A stretch of DNA of 64,000 nt from NCBI RefSeq assembly GCF_017565305.1, contig NZ_JAGEKP010000004.1:434001-498000 (forward strand), read 5' to 3'. Shown here piece by piece: positions 54,293 to 61,990 of the stretch. Below the pieces are notes generated by a model. It was given only the letters and a program-made list of their open reading frames with translations. It made no database searches and was not told the DNA's origin. A program made the position numbers and the translations under genes. Source of the DNA: Leifsonia sp. TF02-11 (lineage in GTDB: Bacteria; Actinomycetota; Actinomycetes; Actinomycetales; Microbacteriaceae). Each line of letters begins with the position of its first letter. Position 1 is the stretch's first letter.

Positions 54293-54979
54293 CTAGGTGA
54301 GCGCCGCGCGCTTCTCCTTCACCGTGCTCGCGTACACGTCGACGTACTCCTGAGCGCCGAGGCCGTGCAGCGCGTACATGATCTCGTCGGTGACCGACCG
54401 CAGGATGAAGCGGTCGCCCTCCATGCCCTCGAACCGGGAGAAGTCGAGCGGCTCGCCGATGATGATGCCGATGCGGCCGATCCGCGGCAGTCGCTTGCCG
54501 ATCGGCATGATCTCCGCCGTGTCGACCATCGCGACGGGGACGACAGGGACCCCGGCCTCCAGGATCATCCTGGCCACCCCGGTGCGACCCCGGTAGAGCT
54601 TGCCGTCGGGGCTGCGGGTGCCTTCCGGGTAGATGCCGAGGATCTCGCCGCGCGCCAGCACCGCGAGACCGGTGTTCAGCGACGCTTCGGAGGCCTTGCC
54701 TCCCGAGCGGTCGATCGGCAGCTGGCCGGTCGCGTTCATGAACGCCTTCGTCGCCCAGCCCTTCAGGCCGCGGCGGGTGAAGTAGTCGCTCTTGGCGAGG
54801 AACGACACGTGCCTGTCGACGACGAGCGGCAGGAAGATCGAGTCGATGAACGAGAGGTGGTTGCTGGCGAGGATGACCGCGCCCTCCGCCGGGACGTTCT
54901 CGATCCCGACGACCCAGGGACGGAAGATCCCGCGGAGGATCGGACCCGCGATCAGGTTCTTCATCAGCCAGTAGAACAT
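54293..54979 (-). CDS. plsC: 1-acyl-sn-glycerol-3-phosphate acyltransferase
   Basis: This 228-residue membrane-bound acyltransferase makes phosphatidic acid. The catalytic HX4D motif is in ILASNHLSFIDSIFLPLV. The substrate-binding block is GILGIYPEGTRSPDGKLYRG-like YPEGTRSPDG. PVVPVAMVDTAEIMPIGKRL and an N-terminal amphipathic helix are also typical. It occupies the position of Rv2182c. TAGGCT (54993-54988) sits eight bases before ATG 54979, so the transcript is nearly leaderless. ATG 54964 is an alternative start. Confidence 0.93.
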   Translation of the reverse strand: MFYWLMKNLIAGPILRGIFRPWVVGIENVPAEGAVILASNHLSFIDSIFLPLVVDRHVSFLAKSDYFTRRGLKGWATKAFMNATGQLPIDRSGGKASEASLNTGLAVLARGEILGIYPEGTRSPDGKLYRGRTGVARMILEAGVPVVPVAMVDTAEIMPIGKRLPRIGRIGIIIGEPLDFSRFEGMEGDRFILRSVTDEIMYALHGLGAQEYVDVYASTVKEKRAALT

Positions 54980-55052
54980 CGATCGAAAGCCTACTGCCCC
55001 TCGTGTCGTGACGGGAGAGGCGGCACGGCGACGCCTGGGACGGCTCCGCGGC

Positions 55053-56000
55053 TCACTGGGAGGCGTGCAGGCGCGCCAGGTCGGCCGCGCCGACGACGCC
55101 GGCGTCGTTCACCAGCTCCGCGATCTTGAACTCCGGCTCGGGGTGGAAGCCCCGCGCCGGCAGATTCTCGAGGTACGCCTGGCGGATCGGCTCCAGCAGC
55201 AGCTCGCCGGCCTGCGCGACACCGCCCCCGAAGACGAAGAGCTGAGGGTCGAGGATGGCACCGAGGCTCGCGCAGGCCTGGCCGAGCCAGTCGCCCAGCT
55301 GGCGGAGGGCCGCGAGCGCACCCGGGTCGCCGGCCATGATCAACGCGGAGATGTCGGAGCCGCTCAGCGAGCCGGTGCGGCTGCGCACGTCGGCGAGCAC
55401 CTGGCCGATGCCGCCCGCGTCGGCCAGCTCGTTCGCCATGCGCTGCAGGGCCCGCCCGGAGCCGTACTGCTCGATGCACCCGTGCGCACCGCAGCCGCAG
55501 GGCAGGCCTCCCGGGACGACGCGCATGTGGCCGATCTCGGCGCCGGCGCCGAAACCGCCGCGGAAGAGGCGGTCGTTGCTCACGATGGCGCCGCCAACGC
55601 CGGTGCCGATGGTCAGGATGACCATGTCGCTCACCAGCCGCCCCACGCCGTAACGGAACTCGGCCCAGCCCGCCGCGTTGGCGTCGTTCTCGATGAGGAC
55701 CGGGAGGTCGATCCGCTTCTCGAGCTTCTCGCGGAACGGCTCGTGCCTCCAGTTGATGTTGGGGGCGTAGTAGACGGTCGACTGCGCCGCGTCGATGAAG
55801 CCGGCCGCGGCCACACCGGCACCCGCGATCTCCTCCGGTCCGTCGGACAGGCGCTCGATCATCGCGACGACGGCGTTCTCGATCTCCTCCGGGCGGCTGG
55901 CATCGGTGGGCACGCGGTCCTCGCGGACGATCGCGCCGAGCTCGTCGACGACCGCACCGGCGATCTTGGTCCCGCCGATGTCGATTCCGATGGCGTGCAC
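55053..56000 (-). CDS. glk: ROK family glucokinase
   Basis: This 315-residue sugar kinase has the phosphate motif GIDIGGTKIAGAVVDE at the N-terminus, LPVLIENDANAAGWAEFRYG (catalytic Asp), GTGVGGAIVSNDRLFRGGFG, AEIGHMRVVPGGL, and the ROK zinc motif PCGCGAHGCIEQYGSG (CXCGX2GCXE). The family includes glucose-specific kinases of streptomycetes and other actinobacteria. Glucose is the most likely substrate, with the E-H-C motif geometry as expected. It starts at GTG 56000 with GGAAGGGG upstream. It is divergent from fadD. Confidence 0.9.
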   Translation of the reverse strand: MHAIGIDIGGTKIAGAVVDELGAIVREDRVPTDASRPEEIENAVVAMIERLSDGPEEIAGAGVAAAGFIDAAQSTVYYAPNINWRHEPFREKLEKRIDLPVLIENDANAAGWAEFRYGVGRLVSDMVILTIGTGVGGAIVSNDRLFRGGFGAGAEIGHMRVVPGGLPCGCGAHGCIEQYGSGRALQRMANELADAGGIGQVLADVRSRTGSLSGSDISALIMAGDPGALAALRQLGDWLGQACASLGAILDPQLFVFGGGVAQAGELLLEPIRQAYLENLPARGFHPEPEFKIAELVNDAGVVGAADLARLHASQ

Positions 56001-56164
56001 AGGCGAGCCCCTTCCGGGTTGGCGCGGTCAGGCGGGTGGGTGTGAGGCGCGGGACGAGCCGGTCGGAGGAGACTCACTGCCGCACCATCTAGAGTGTAAT
56101 CAACCACTGCGAGCCGAAGCCATTCGGCCCGATTGCCCGCCCGCCCGGTATCGAGGGAGCTACC

Positions 56165-57994
56165 GTGAATCAGTTCGAAATCCCCGCACTCGTCCCCGCC
56201 GACCCGGAGGCCAACGCGACGGACCTGCTCGTCCAGCGTGTCGCGGCCACCCCGGACGCGCCGCTGTTCAGCCTCCCGGACGGCGATGGCTGGAAGGACG
56301 TCACGGCCGCCGAGTTCCACCGCCAGGTCATCGCCCTGGCGAAAGGCATCGTCGCCGCCGGCATCCAGCCCGGCGACAAGATCGGCCTGATGTGCAAGAC
56401 GCGCTACGAGTGGACGCTGATCGACTTCGCGACCTGGTTCGCCGGCGCCGTGCTCGTGCCCATCTACGAGACCTCCTCCCCCGCCCAGGTGCAGTGGAAT
56501 ATGTCCGACTCCGGCGCCGTCGCCGTGATCCTGGAGGACGCGGAGATGTTCTCGCGGTTCGACGAGGTGCACCCCGACCTCCCGCTCATTCAGAACGTCT
56601 GGCAGCTGCACCTCGGCGACCTCGAGAAGCTCGTCAACGCGGGCGCCGACGTTCCCGACGAGGAGATCGAGCGGCGTAGGAACCTCGCCCGCGGCGAGGA
56701 CATCGGCACGCTGATCTACACCTCCGGTTCGACCGGGCGCCCCAAGGGCTGCGTGCTGACGCACTCCAACTTCGTCGAGCTGTCGCGCAACGCCGCAGAG
56801 GCGATCAAGGATGTCGTGTCGCCGCCCGGGGGCGCGTCGACGCTGCTCTTCATCACCACGGCACACGTCTTCGCGAGGTTCATCGCGGTGCTGGCCGTCA
56901 CCGGCGGAGTGAAAGTGGGTCACCAGGCCGACACCAAGCAGCTGCTGCCCGCACTCGCCAGCTTCAAGCCCACCTTCCTGCTCGCGGTGCCTCGCGTGTT
57001 CGAGAAGGTCTACAACTCCGCGGAGCAGAAGGCGGAGGCCGGCGGTCGCGGCAAGATCTTCCGCGCGGCCGCCCAGGTCGCGGTCGAGCACTCGAAGGCC
57101 GTCGAGGCCGGGTCGGTGCCGTTCGGACTGAAGCTCAAGTTCGCGCTCTACGACCGGCTGGTGTTCTCGAAGCTGCGTGCAGCCATGGGCGGCCGCGTGA
57201 AGTACGCGGTTTCCGGCTCCGCGCCGCTCGGGTCGCACCTGGGCCACTTCTACCACAGCCTCGGCATCAAGATCCTCGAGGGCTACGGCCTCACCGAGAC
57301 CACAGCGCCCGCGACGGTCAACCGCCCCGACATGTTCAAGATCGGAACGGTCGGCCCCGTCCTCCCCGGTGTGGCGGTGCGCCTCGTCGAGGACGGCGAG
57401 ATCGAGGTCAAGGGCATCAACGTCTTCAAGGAGTACTGGAAGAATCCGGAGGCGACGGCCGCCGCTTTCGACGACGGCTGGTTCCGCACCGGCGATCTGG
57501 GCTCGCTGGACGACGACGGGTATCTGACGATCACCGGTCGCAAGAAGGAGATCATCGTCACCGCCGGAGGCAAGAACGTCTCCCCCGCGGCGCTCGAGGA
57601 CCCGATCCGCGCCAACCCGCTGGTCAGCCAGGTGATCGTCGTCGGGGACCAGAAGCCGTTCATCGCCGCGCTCATCACGCTCGACACCGAGATGCTGCCG
57701 ACCTGGCTGGCGAACAACGGCGAGGACAAGGACATGACCCTCGCCGAGGCCTCCGTGAACCCCGCGGTCAACGCAGAGATCCAGCGCGCGATCGACACCG
57801 CGAACCAGGGCGTGTCGCGAGCCGAGAGCGTCCGCAAGTTCGTCATCCTGGCCACCGACCTGACCGAGGCCAGCGGCCACCTGACGCCCAAGCTCAGCAT
57901 CAAGCGCAACGTCATCCTCGCCGACTTCGCCGACGTCATCGACGGCGTCTACAGCGGCAACCCCAGCACCCAGGGCATCTCCCTCGCCCACTAG
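56165..57994 (+). CDS. fadD15: Long-chain fatty acid-CoA ligase (FadD15-like)
   Basis: This 609-residue ANL-superfamily enzyme activates long-chain fatty acids through acyl-AMP. The P-loop is LIYTSGSTGRPKGCVLTHSN. AVSGSAPLGSHLGHFYHSLG, ILEGYGLTETTAPATVN (A5 motif), GWFRTGDLGSLDDDGYLTIT and GRKKEIIVTAGGKNVSPAAL (hinge and A8) follow. The catalytic lysine region is near HLTPKLSIKRNVIL. It starts at GTG 56165 with GAGGGAGC upstream. TAGAGT (56090-56095) is a possible -10. It is convergent with the DUF559 gene, with a 4-bp overlap at the stops. Confidence 0.94.
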   Translation: MNQFEIPALVPADPEANATDLLVQRVAATPDAPLFSLPDGDGWKDVTAAEFHRQVIALAKGIVAAGIQPGDKIGLMCKTRYEWTLIDFATWFAGAVLVPIYETSSPAQVQWNMSDSGAVAVILEDAEMFSRFDEVHPDLPLIQNVWQLHLGDLEKLVNAGADVPDEEIERRRNLARGEDIGTLIYTSGSTGRPKGCVLTHSNFVELSRNAAEAIKDVVSPPGGASTLLFITTAHVFARFIAVLAVTGGVKVGHQADTKQLLPALASFKPTFLLAVPRVFEKVYNSAEQKAEAGGRGKIFRAAAQVAVEHSKAVEAGSVPFGLKLKFALYDRLVFSKLRAAMGGRVKYAVSGSAPLGSHLGHFYHSLGIKILEGYGLTETTAPATVNRPDMFKIGTVGPVLPGVAVRLVEDGEIEVKGINVFKEYWKNPEATAAAFDDGWFRTGDLGSLDDDGYLTITGRKKEIIVTAGGKNVSPAALEDPIRANPLVSQVIVVGDQKPFIAALITLDTEMLPTWLANNGEDKDMTLAEASVNPAVNAEIQRAIDTANQGVSRAESVRKFVILATDLTEASGHLTPKLSIKRNVILADFADVIDGVYSGNPSTQGISLAH

Positions 57995-58842
57995 CCCCGA
58001 GATTCGTCACGAATGTCGACTTTCGTGCCACGAATGTCGACATTCGTGACGAATCTTCTGAGGCGATCGCGGAACGCGTCGCGGTTTCCGAAGAGGTCGT
58101 GCGCGGTCACGCGCACAACACGCCAGCCTTCGGACTCCAGGACGTCGCGACGCTCGATGTCGAGGTGCCATTGACGTCGATCCACTCGATGCCCGTCACC
58201 TTCGTACTCGAAGGCGATGCGATGCTCGGGGATGCTCAGGTCTGGATGCAGGATCGTCCGGCCCCGGCGCAGCGAGACCGCGCGATTGACTTCGAGTCCG
58301 GTGAAGCCGTCCGCCTCCAGAAGCAGACGGAGGAGGGATTCCGGTCGGGAGTCGGCGCCGAAGCGGATGCGCGGCAGCGCCCACAGACGCTCGCGGGATC
58401 CTTTCGTCCGGTGCAGTTCGTCGGCGGCATCCACGAGTTCATGGATCTCTGCGAGAGGTTGCCGCCCGCGCGCACCGACGAGATGGTCTCCGGCCGCGAC
58501 GAGATCTTCCCGGTCGAGCACTCCGGAGAGCTGACACCACACCTGTGCGGGCACACAGAGCGGCAGACCGTCGACGAGCTCGCCGGTCACGCTCCCGAGG
58601 CTGTGGCCGAGAACGCCCCGCCCCCGCGGCGGGGTGCGGGGAAACGCGACCGAGATGTGCAACGGCCCTTCGGCCAGCTCCGAGGGGAGCGGGACGTCGA
58701 GAAGCGCAGCCGCCGTCTGATGACTGAAGAAGGCGCCCTCCGACATCAGTGGCAAATACGCCAGGCACAGCTCGCGGACGCCGCGTGGCGCGCTCGCCAC
58801 GTGCACCGAATGGAACGGACGGTGAGCGGAAATGGTGCGCAT
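57991..58842 (-). CDS. DUF559 endonuclease-like protein with repeat-encoded C-terminus
   Basis: This protein of about 283 residues has a C-terminal region (about 190-262) that matches the DUF559/Vsr-like restriction-endonuclease fold: ESLLRLLLEADGFTGLEVNR, ILHPDLSIPEHRIAFEYEGD (acidic residues of the site), and HLDIERRDVLESEGWRVVRV. The first half resembles AbiEi-like proteins that often carry this domain (AFFSHQTAAALLDVPLP, LHISVAFPRTPPRGRG). The last 20 codons lie in the 57-bp palindromic repeat at 58000-58056. The frame also continues upstream into another repeat, but ATG 58842 is the first sensible start; the usual longer N-terminal helix region seems missing. Function is unknown. Confidence 0.72.
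   Translation of the reverse strand: MRTISAHRPFHSVHVASAPRGVRELCLAYLPLMSEGAFFSHQTAAALLDVPLPSELAEGPLHISVAFPRTPPRGRGVLGHSLGSVTGELVDGLPLCVPAQVWCQLSGVLDREDLVAAGDHLVGARGRQPLAEIHELVDAADELHRTKGSRERLWALPRIRFGADSRPESLLRLLLEADGFTGLEVNRAVSLRRGRTILHPDLSIPEHRIAFEYEGDGHRVDRRQWHLDIERRDVLESEGWRVVRVTAHDLFGNRDAFRDRLRRFVTNVDIRGTKVDIRDESRG
58000..58056. repeat. 57-bp palindromic repeat unit inside the DUF559 gene
   Basis: This is the same three-palindrome unit as at 23602-23658, with centres at 58008, 58028 and 58048. It lies wholly in the coding region and supplies residues FVTNVDIRGTKVDIRDES near the C-terminus, just past the end of the recognisable domain. Its 57-bp length is divisible by three, so the frame is kept. 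Confidence 0.9.
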
Positions 58843-58930
58843 CTCCTCATCGTCGCAACGGCACGCACCGTCGCCCCCCTCATCGACCAATCTGTGGAGA
58901 ACCCGCCACAGGGCCCCGCCTGTGAACAAC

Positions 58931-58987
58931 ACATTCGTGACGAATCTCGACATTCGTGCCACGAATCTCGACATTCGTGACGAATGT
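58931..58987. repeat. 57-bp palindromic repeat unit upstream of the DUF559 gene
   Basis: Palindromes ATTCGTGACGAAT, TTCGTGCCACGAA and ATTCGTGACGAAT are centred at 58939, 58959 and 58979, with ACATTCGT and ACGAATGT at the ends. The unit is a near-perfect palindrome about 58959. Confidence 0.9.
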
Positions 58988-59009
58988 CAACGATCGCACG
59001 GCGAGCGGG

Positions 59010-59182
59010 ATTCGTCACGAATGTCGAGATTCGTGGCACGAAAAGCGGGATTCGTGACGAATGTGGAGATTCGTGGCACGAAAAGTGGGATTCGTGACGA
59101 ATGTCGAGATTCGTGGCACGAAGGGTGGGATTCGTGACGAATGTCGAGATTCGTGGCACGAAAGGTGGGATTCGTGACGAAT
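59010..59182. repeat. Array of nine palindromes, 40-bp tandem period
   Basis: Four tandem 40-bp units (from 59011, 59051, 59091 and 59131) and a final half unit alternate ATTCGTSACGAAT with TTCGTGGCACGAA. Centres fall at 59016, 59036, 59056 and so on to 59176, exactly 20 bp apart throughout. The units differ at only a few positions, mostly in the AAAAGTGG/AAGGGTGG spacer. There are no unique spacers, so it is not a CRISPR. Confidence 0.93.
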
Positions 59183-59203
59183 CTCGTGAGGGCGTGTCGG
59201 CGG

Positions 59204-60052
59204 CTAGTGGTGGTCGCGCCAGGAATGGGTGGGGGCGTAGCCGAGGATGCGGCGGGCCTTGTCGATGGAGAGGAGGGTGTCGTTGTTGTCGAGGTCGTCG
59301 CGCTTCAGCGGGACGCCGGGGAAGACCTCGGCGACGAGCTCGGCGTTCGGGCGCGTCATCACCGTGTCGGCCGCCGCGATGATGAAGCGGTCGAAGCCGG
59401 TGGTGTCCCACTCCAGCGCACGGAGCACGGCCTGCGCGCCGTCACGCGCGTCGATGTAGCCCCACAGATTCCACTTGCGCGCCCGCGCGTCGGCGTCGAA
59501 CGACGGGAACGCCGCGTAGTCGGCCGGGTCCATCACGTTCGAGAACCGGAGCGCCACGATCTTGAGCGCGGGATCCCAGCGCACGAGCTCGATCGCCATC
59601 TGCTCTTCGAGGTGCTTCACCAGCGAATAGGTGGACTCTGGCCGGGCCGGGTAGTCCTCGTCGACAGGGATGTACGGCGGCGGCACGTCGAACGGGAGGC
59701 CGAGCACGGTCTCGCTCGACGCGTACACGATGTTGCGGATACCGGCACGGCGAGCCGCCTGGAACACGTTGTACGTGACCCGGATGTTGTTGTGGAAGGT
59801 CGCGACGTCGCTCAGGATGGCCGGAGCCGGAATGGCCGCCAGGTGGACGATCGCATCGAACCCGCCGTGGAGGTCGTCGACGCCGAGGATCGCGTCCAGC
59901 GTCTGCCCGTAGTCCGTGAGATCGACCTGCGCGAAGCCGCGCCCGCGCTCCCCCGTCGCGTCCAGATTGACGACGGTGTGGCCCGCCGCGCGTAGTTCGC
60001 GCACGACGGTGCGTCCGAGCTTTCCCGATCCTCCGGTGACTGCGATGTCCAT
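59204..60052 (-). CDS. NAD-dependent epimerase/dehydratase (extended SDR)
   Basis: This 282-residue Rossmann-fold protein has the NAD-binding motif ITGGSGKLGRTVV-like VTGGSGKLGRTVVRELR at the N-terminus. It also has ATGERGRGFAQVDLTDYGQT, DAIVHLAAIPAPAILSDVAT, NIVYASSETVLGLPFDVPPP (catalytic Ser/Thr region) and the active-site YSLVKHLEEQMAIEL (YXXXK). The family includes nucleotide-sugar epimerases and uronate dehydrogenases; the segment PYIPVDEDYPARPESTYSLV is common in its actinobacterial members. The substrate is unknown. TAGACT lies seven bases before ATG 60052. It is followed downstream by the repeat array. Confidence 0.85.
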   Translation of the reverse strand: MDIAVTGGSGKLGRTVVRELRAAGHTVVNLDATGERGRGFAQVDLTDYGQTLDAILGVDDLHGGFDAIVHLAAIPAPAILSDVATFHNNIRVTYNVFQAARRAGIRNIVYASSETVLGLPFDVPPPYIPVDEDYPARPESTYSLVKHLEEQMAIELVRWDPALKIVALRFSNVMDPADYAAFPSFDADARARKWNLWGYIDARDGAQAVLRALEWDTTGFDRFIIAAADTVMTRPNAELVAEVFPGVPLKRDDLDNNDTLLSIDKARRILGYAPTHSWRDHH

Positions 60053-60065
60053 GGGTTCGAGTCTA
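60050..60065 (-). promoter_or_regulatory. -10 hexamer of a probable leaderless promoter (epimerase)
   Basis: On the minus strand TAGACT (60065-60060) is followed by seven bases and then the ATG (60052-60050). There is no ribosome-binding site. The whole element fits in the 21-bp gap after def. Confidence 0.45.
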
Positions 60066-60073
60066 GACGCGAG

Positions 60074-60565
60074 CTAGAACCAGTCGCTCTCGCGCACCTG
60101 GCGCATCGCCTCGCGGCGGGTCTCCTTGTCGAGCCGGTCGAGGTAGAGCTTGCCGTCCAGGTGGTCGGTCTCGTGTTGCAGGGCCTGCGCCATCACGCCC
60201 GTGCCCGACAGCTCGATCTCGTTGCCCTCCAGGTCGATGCCGCGCACACGCGCGAACGGATAGCGGGCCGTCTTGAACCACAGGCCGGGCACCGAGAGAC
60301 AGCCCTCGTCGACCAGCTCCGGCTCACCGGAGACCTCCACCAGCTCGGGGTTGATGATGTAGCCGATCTCGCCGTCGACGTTGTAGCTGAACGCCCGGAG
60401 TCCCACGCCGATCTGCGGTGCGGCGACGCCCGCGCGACCCGGAGGCACGACGCTGTCGATGAGGTCCTCCACGAGGCCGCGCACGCCCTCGTCGATCTCG
60501 AGAACCGGCTCGGACGGGGTCTTCAGCACGGGGTCGCCGAACAGGCGGATCTGGCGTTCGGTCAC
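60074..60565 (-). CDS. def: Peptide deformylase
   Basis: This 163-residue metalloenzyme removes the N-formyl group from new proteins. All three motifs are present: [13 protein letters not shown] (G-motif, about residues 44-55), EGCLSVP (88-94, metal Cys89) and QHETDHLDG (H131, E132, H135). It starts at GTG 60565 with GAGGAG upstream. It lies between the EspI-like ATPase gene and the epimerase gene on the same strand. Confidence 0.96.
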   Translation of the reverse strand: MTERQIRLFGDPVLKTPSEPVLEIDEGVRGLVEDLIDSVVPPGRAGVAAPQIGVGLRAFSYNVDGEIGYIINPELVEVSGEPELVDEGCLSVPGLWFKTARYPFARVRGIDLEGNEIELSGTGVMAQALQHETDHLDGKLYLDRLDKETRREAMRQVRESDWF

Positions 60566-60610
60566 GGGGATCTCCTCGAAGCGCGCACAGCGCGATGGCA
60601 GCGGACGGGG

Positions 60611-61933
60611 TCAGGCGCGCTCGGCGGGCAGGCCCTCGACCACGAGCGCGGCCAGCGCGCGGGCGGAGAGCTTGGTCAGCGGCTTGAGGTCCTTCCAGGA
60701 CACCACCGAGCCGGCGGCGAGCTGCGGGTCGTACGGGATGCGGACGATCTCGCGCACGCGCGAGCGGAAGTGCGACTCGATCTCCTCGAGCTTCACCAGG
60801 TTCGTGGCGTGCGTCGCGGTGTTGAGCGCGACGACCGCGTTGCGGACGAGGTCCGTGTAACCGTTGGCCTCCAGCCAGGTGAGCGTCTCGGAGGCGAGGC
60901 GCGCCTCGTCGACGCTGCCGCCGGAGACGATCACCAGCGAGTCGGCGCGCTGCAGAGTCGCGCGCATCACCGAGTGGACGATGCCGGTGCCGCAGTCGGT
61001 CAGCACGATCGAGTAGAAGCGGGCCGACAGGTCGGCCACGACGTTGTAGTCGTTCTCGTCGAAGGCCTCGGACAGCAGAGGGTCGGTGTCGGAGGCCAGG
61101 ATGTCGAGCCGGGTCTCGTCACGGGACACCAGTGCGGAGAAGTCGGTGAATCCGCCGATGCTCGCGGCCTTGTGCACGACATCGCGCACGGTCGCCCTGG
61201 TCTGCTTGGGAACGCGCTCCGACAGCGTTCCGCGGTCGGGGTTCGCGTCGATCGCGATGATGCGGTCTTCGCGCGCGTCGGCCAGCGCCATCCCGAGCAG
61301 TGTGGTGACCGTGGTCTTGCCGACGCCGCCCTTGCGGGTGAGCACGGGCACGAACCGGGTGCCGCCCTCGAACTGCTTCTGGATGCGGTGGTCGAGCTCC
61401 TTGCGCGCCCGCACCTTCGCCGAGTCGCCCAGGTTGACCGTGCGGAACGTGACGTTGTACACGAACCGCTGCCACGGTCCTTCGGGGCCCGGACGCGTCT
61501 TGCGGTTGACCTCCAGCAGGCGGTCGGCCGTCAGCATGGCCGCGGGCTCGGGCTGCGGCGAGTGCTCGCCGCGCAGCCGGTCGCGCCGCGACTGGCCGAA
61601 CGCCTCCGCGTGCGAATCGGACGCGGGGAGCGGGACCTCGTCGCCGCCCGCCTCCTGCTGCGTGGGCGTCGGAGCCGTCGTCAGCCGGGAGGCCACGATC
61701 GCGACGGAGGTGGTGGTCGGATCGGTCGGCGACTCCACGAATCCCGGGTCGACGGGCACGTCGTCGATCGCGACGGCGGCCTCGTCCTCCGGGATCTCCT
61801 GCGGCGGGGTCGGCGGCAGGTCGACGGCGATGCTCAGCGTCGTGTCGACCTCGAGCGGGGACGGGCGGAAGCTGAGCTTCTCGCTCGTCGACTCGAGGTC
61901 GCCGCGTTGCGGCTCCTCCGGCTTGTCAGCCAC
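60611..61933 (-). CDS. MinD/ParA-family ATPase with disordered N-terminus (EspI-like)
   Basis: This protein of about 440 residues starts with roughly 150 Pro/Glu/Asp-rich, probably disordered residues. A conserved segment WQRFVYNVTFRTVNLGDSAK follows, then a deviant Walker A P-loop ATPase: VPVLTRKGGVGKTTVTTLLG, IIAIDANPDRGTLSERV, YSIVLTDCGTGIVHSVMRAT and LVIVSGGSVDEARLASETLT. This architecture resembles EspI/Rv3876-type ATPases of actinobacterial type VII secretion loci and related MinD-like proteins. No ESX genes (eccB-E, WXG100) are near. GTG 61933 is chosen because AGAAGGAG lies at the right distance; GTG 61942 is too close to it. Confidence 0.8.
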   Translation of the reverse strand: MADKPEEPQRGDLESTSEKLSFRPSPLEVDTTLSIAVDLPPTPPQEIPEDEAAVAIDDVPVDPGFVESPTDPTTTSVAIVASRLTTAPTPTQQEAGGDEVPLPASDSHAEAFGQSRRDRLRGEHSPQPEPAAMLTADRLLEVNRKTRPGPEGPWQRFVYNVTFRTVNLGDSAKVRARKELDHRIQKQFEGGTRFVPVLTRKGGVGKTTVTTLLGMALADAREDRIIAIDANPDRGTLSERVPKQTRATVRDVVHKAASIGGFTDFSALVSRDETRLDILASDTDPLLSEAFDENDYNVVADLSARFYSIVLTDCGTGIVHSVMRATLQRADSLVIVSGGSVDEARLASETLTWLEANGYTDLVRNAVVALNTATHATNLVKLEEIESHFRSRVREIVRIPYDPQLAAGSVVSWKDLKPLTKLSARALAALVVEGLPAERA

Positions 61934-61990
61934 GGTGGTCACTCCTTCTGCCGCTCGACGTGAGACGACTGCGACAGTTTATCGGGCAGG

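Larger units (their letters stand above)
58843..59203. other. Non-coding region dominated by palindromic repeats
   Basis: This 361-bp gap between two minus-strand genes holds no gene. It contains a 57-bp triplet (58931-58987), then 22 bp of unrelated sequence, and then the nine-palindrome array (59010-59182). Several short open frames translating as MSRFVARK-like peptides are only the repeat read in frame. A promoter for the DUF559 gene must lie in or near 58843-58930, but none is clear. Confidence 0.85.

Noticed and set aside
58843-58974. N-terminal extension of the DUF559 gene (MSRFVARMSRFVTN...)
   Set aside because: These codons are the upstream palindromic repeat; no ribosome site or family similarity supports the longer start.
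59010-59182. CRISPR array
   Set aside because: The 40-bp period contains no unique spacers, the repeats are double palindromes, and no cas genes are nearby.
59010-59182. Centromere-type parS cluster for chromosome partition
   Set aside because: The sequences do not match the conserved chromosomal parS 16-mer and no parB is present.
59141-59995. Open frame of 284 codons on the plus strand starting in the repeat array
   Set aside because: Its first residues are the repeat read in frame and the remainder is antisense to the epimerase gene.
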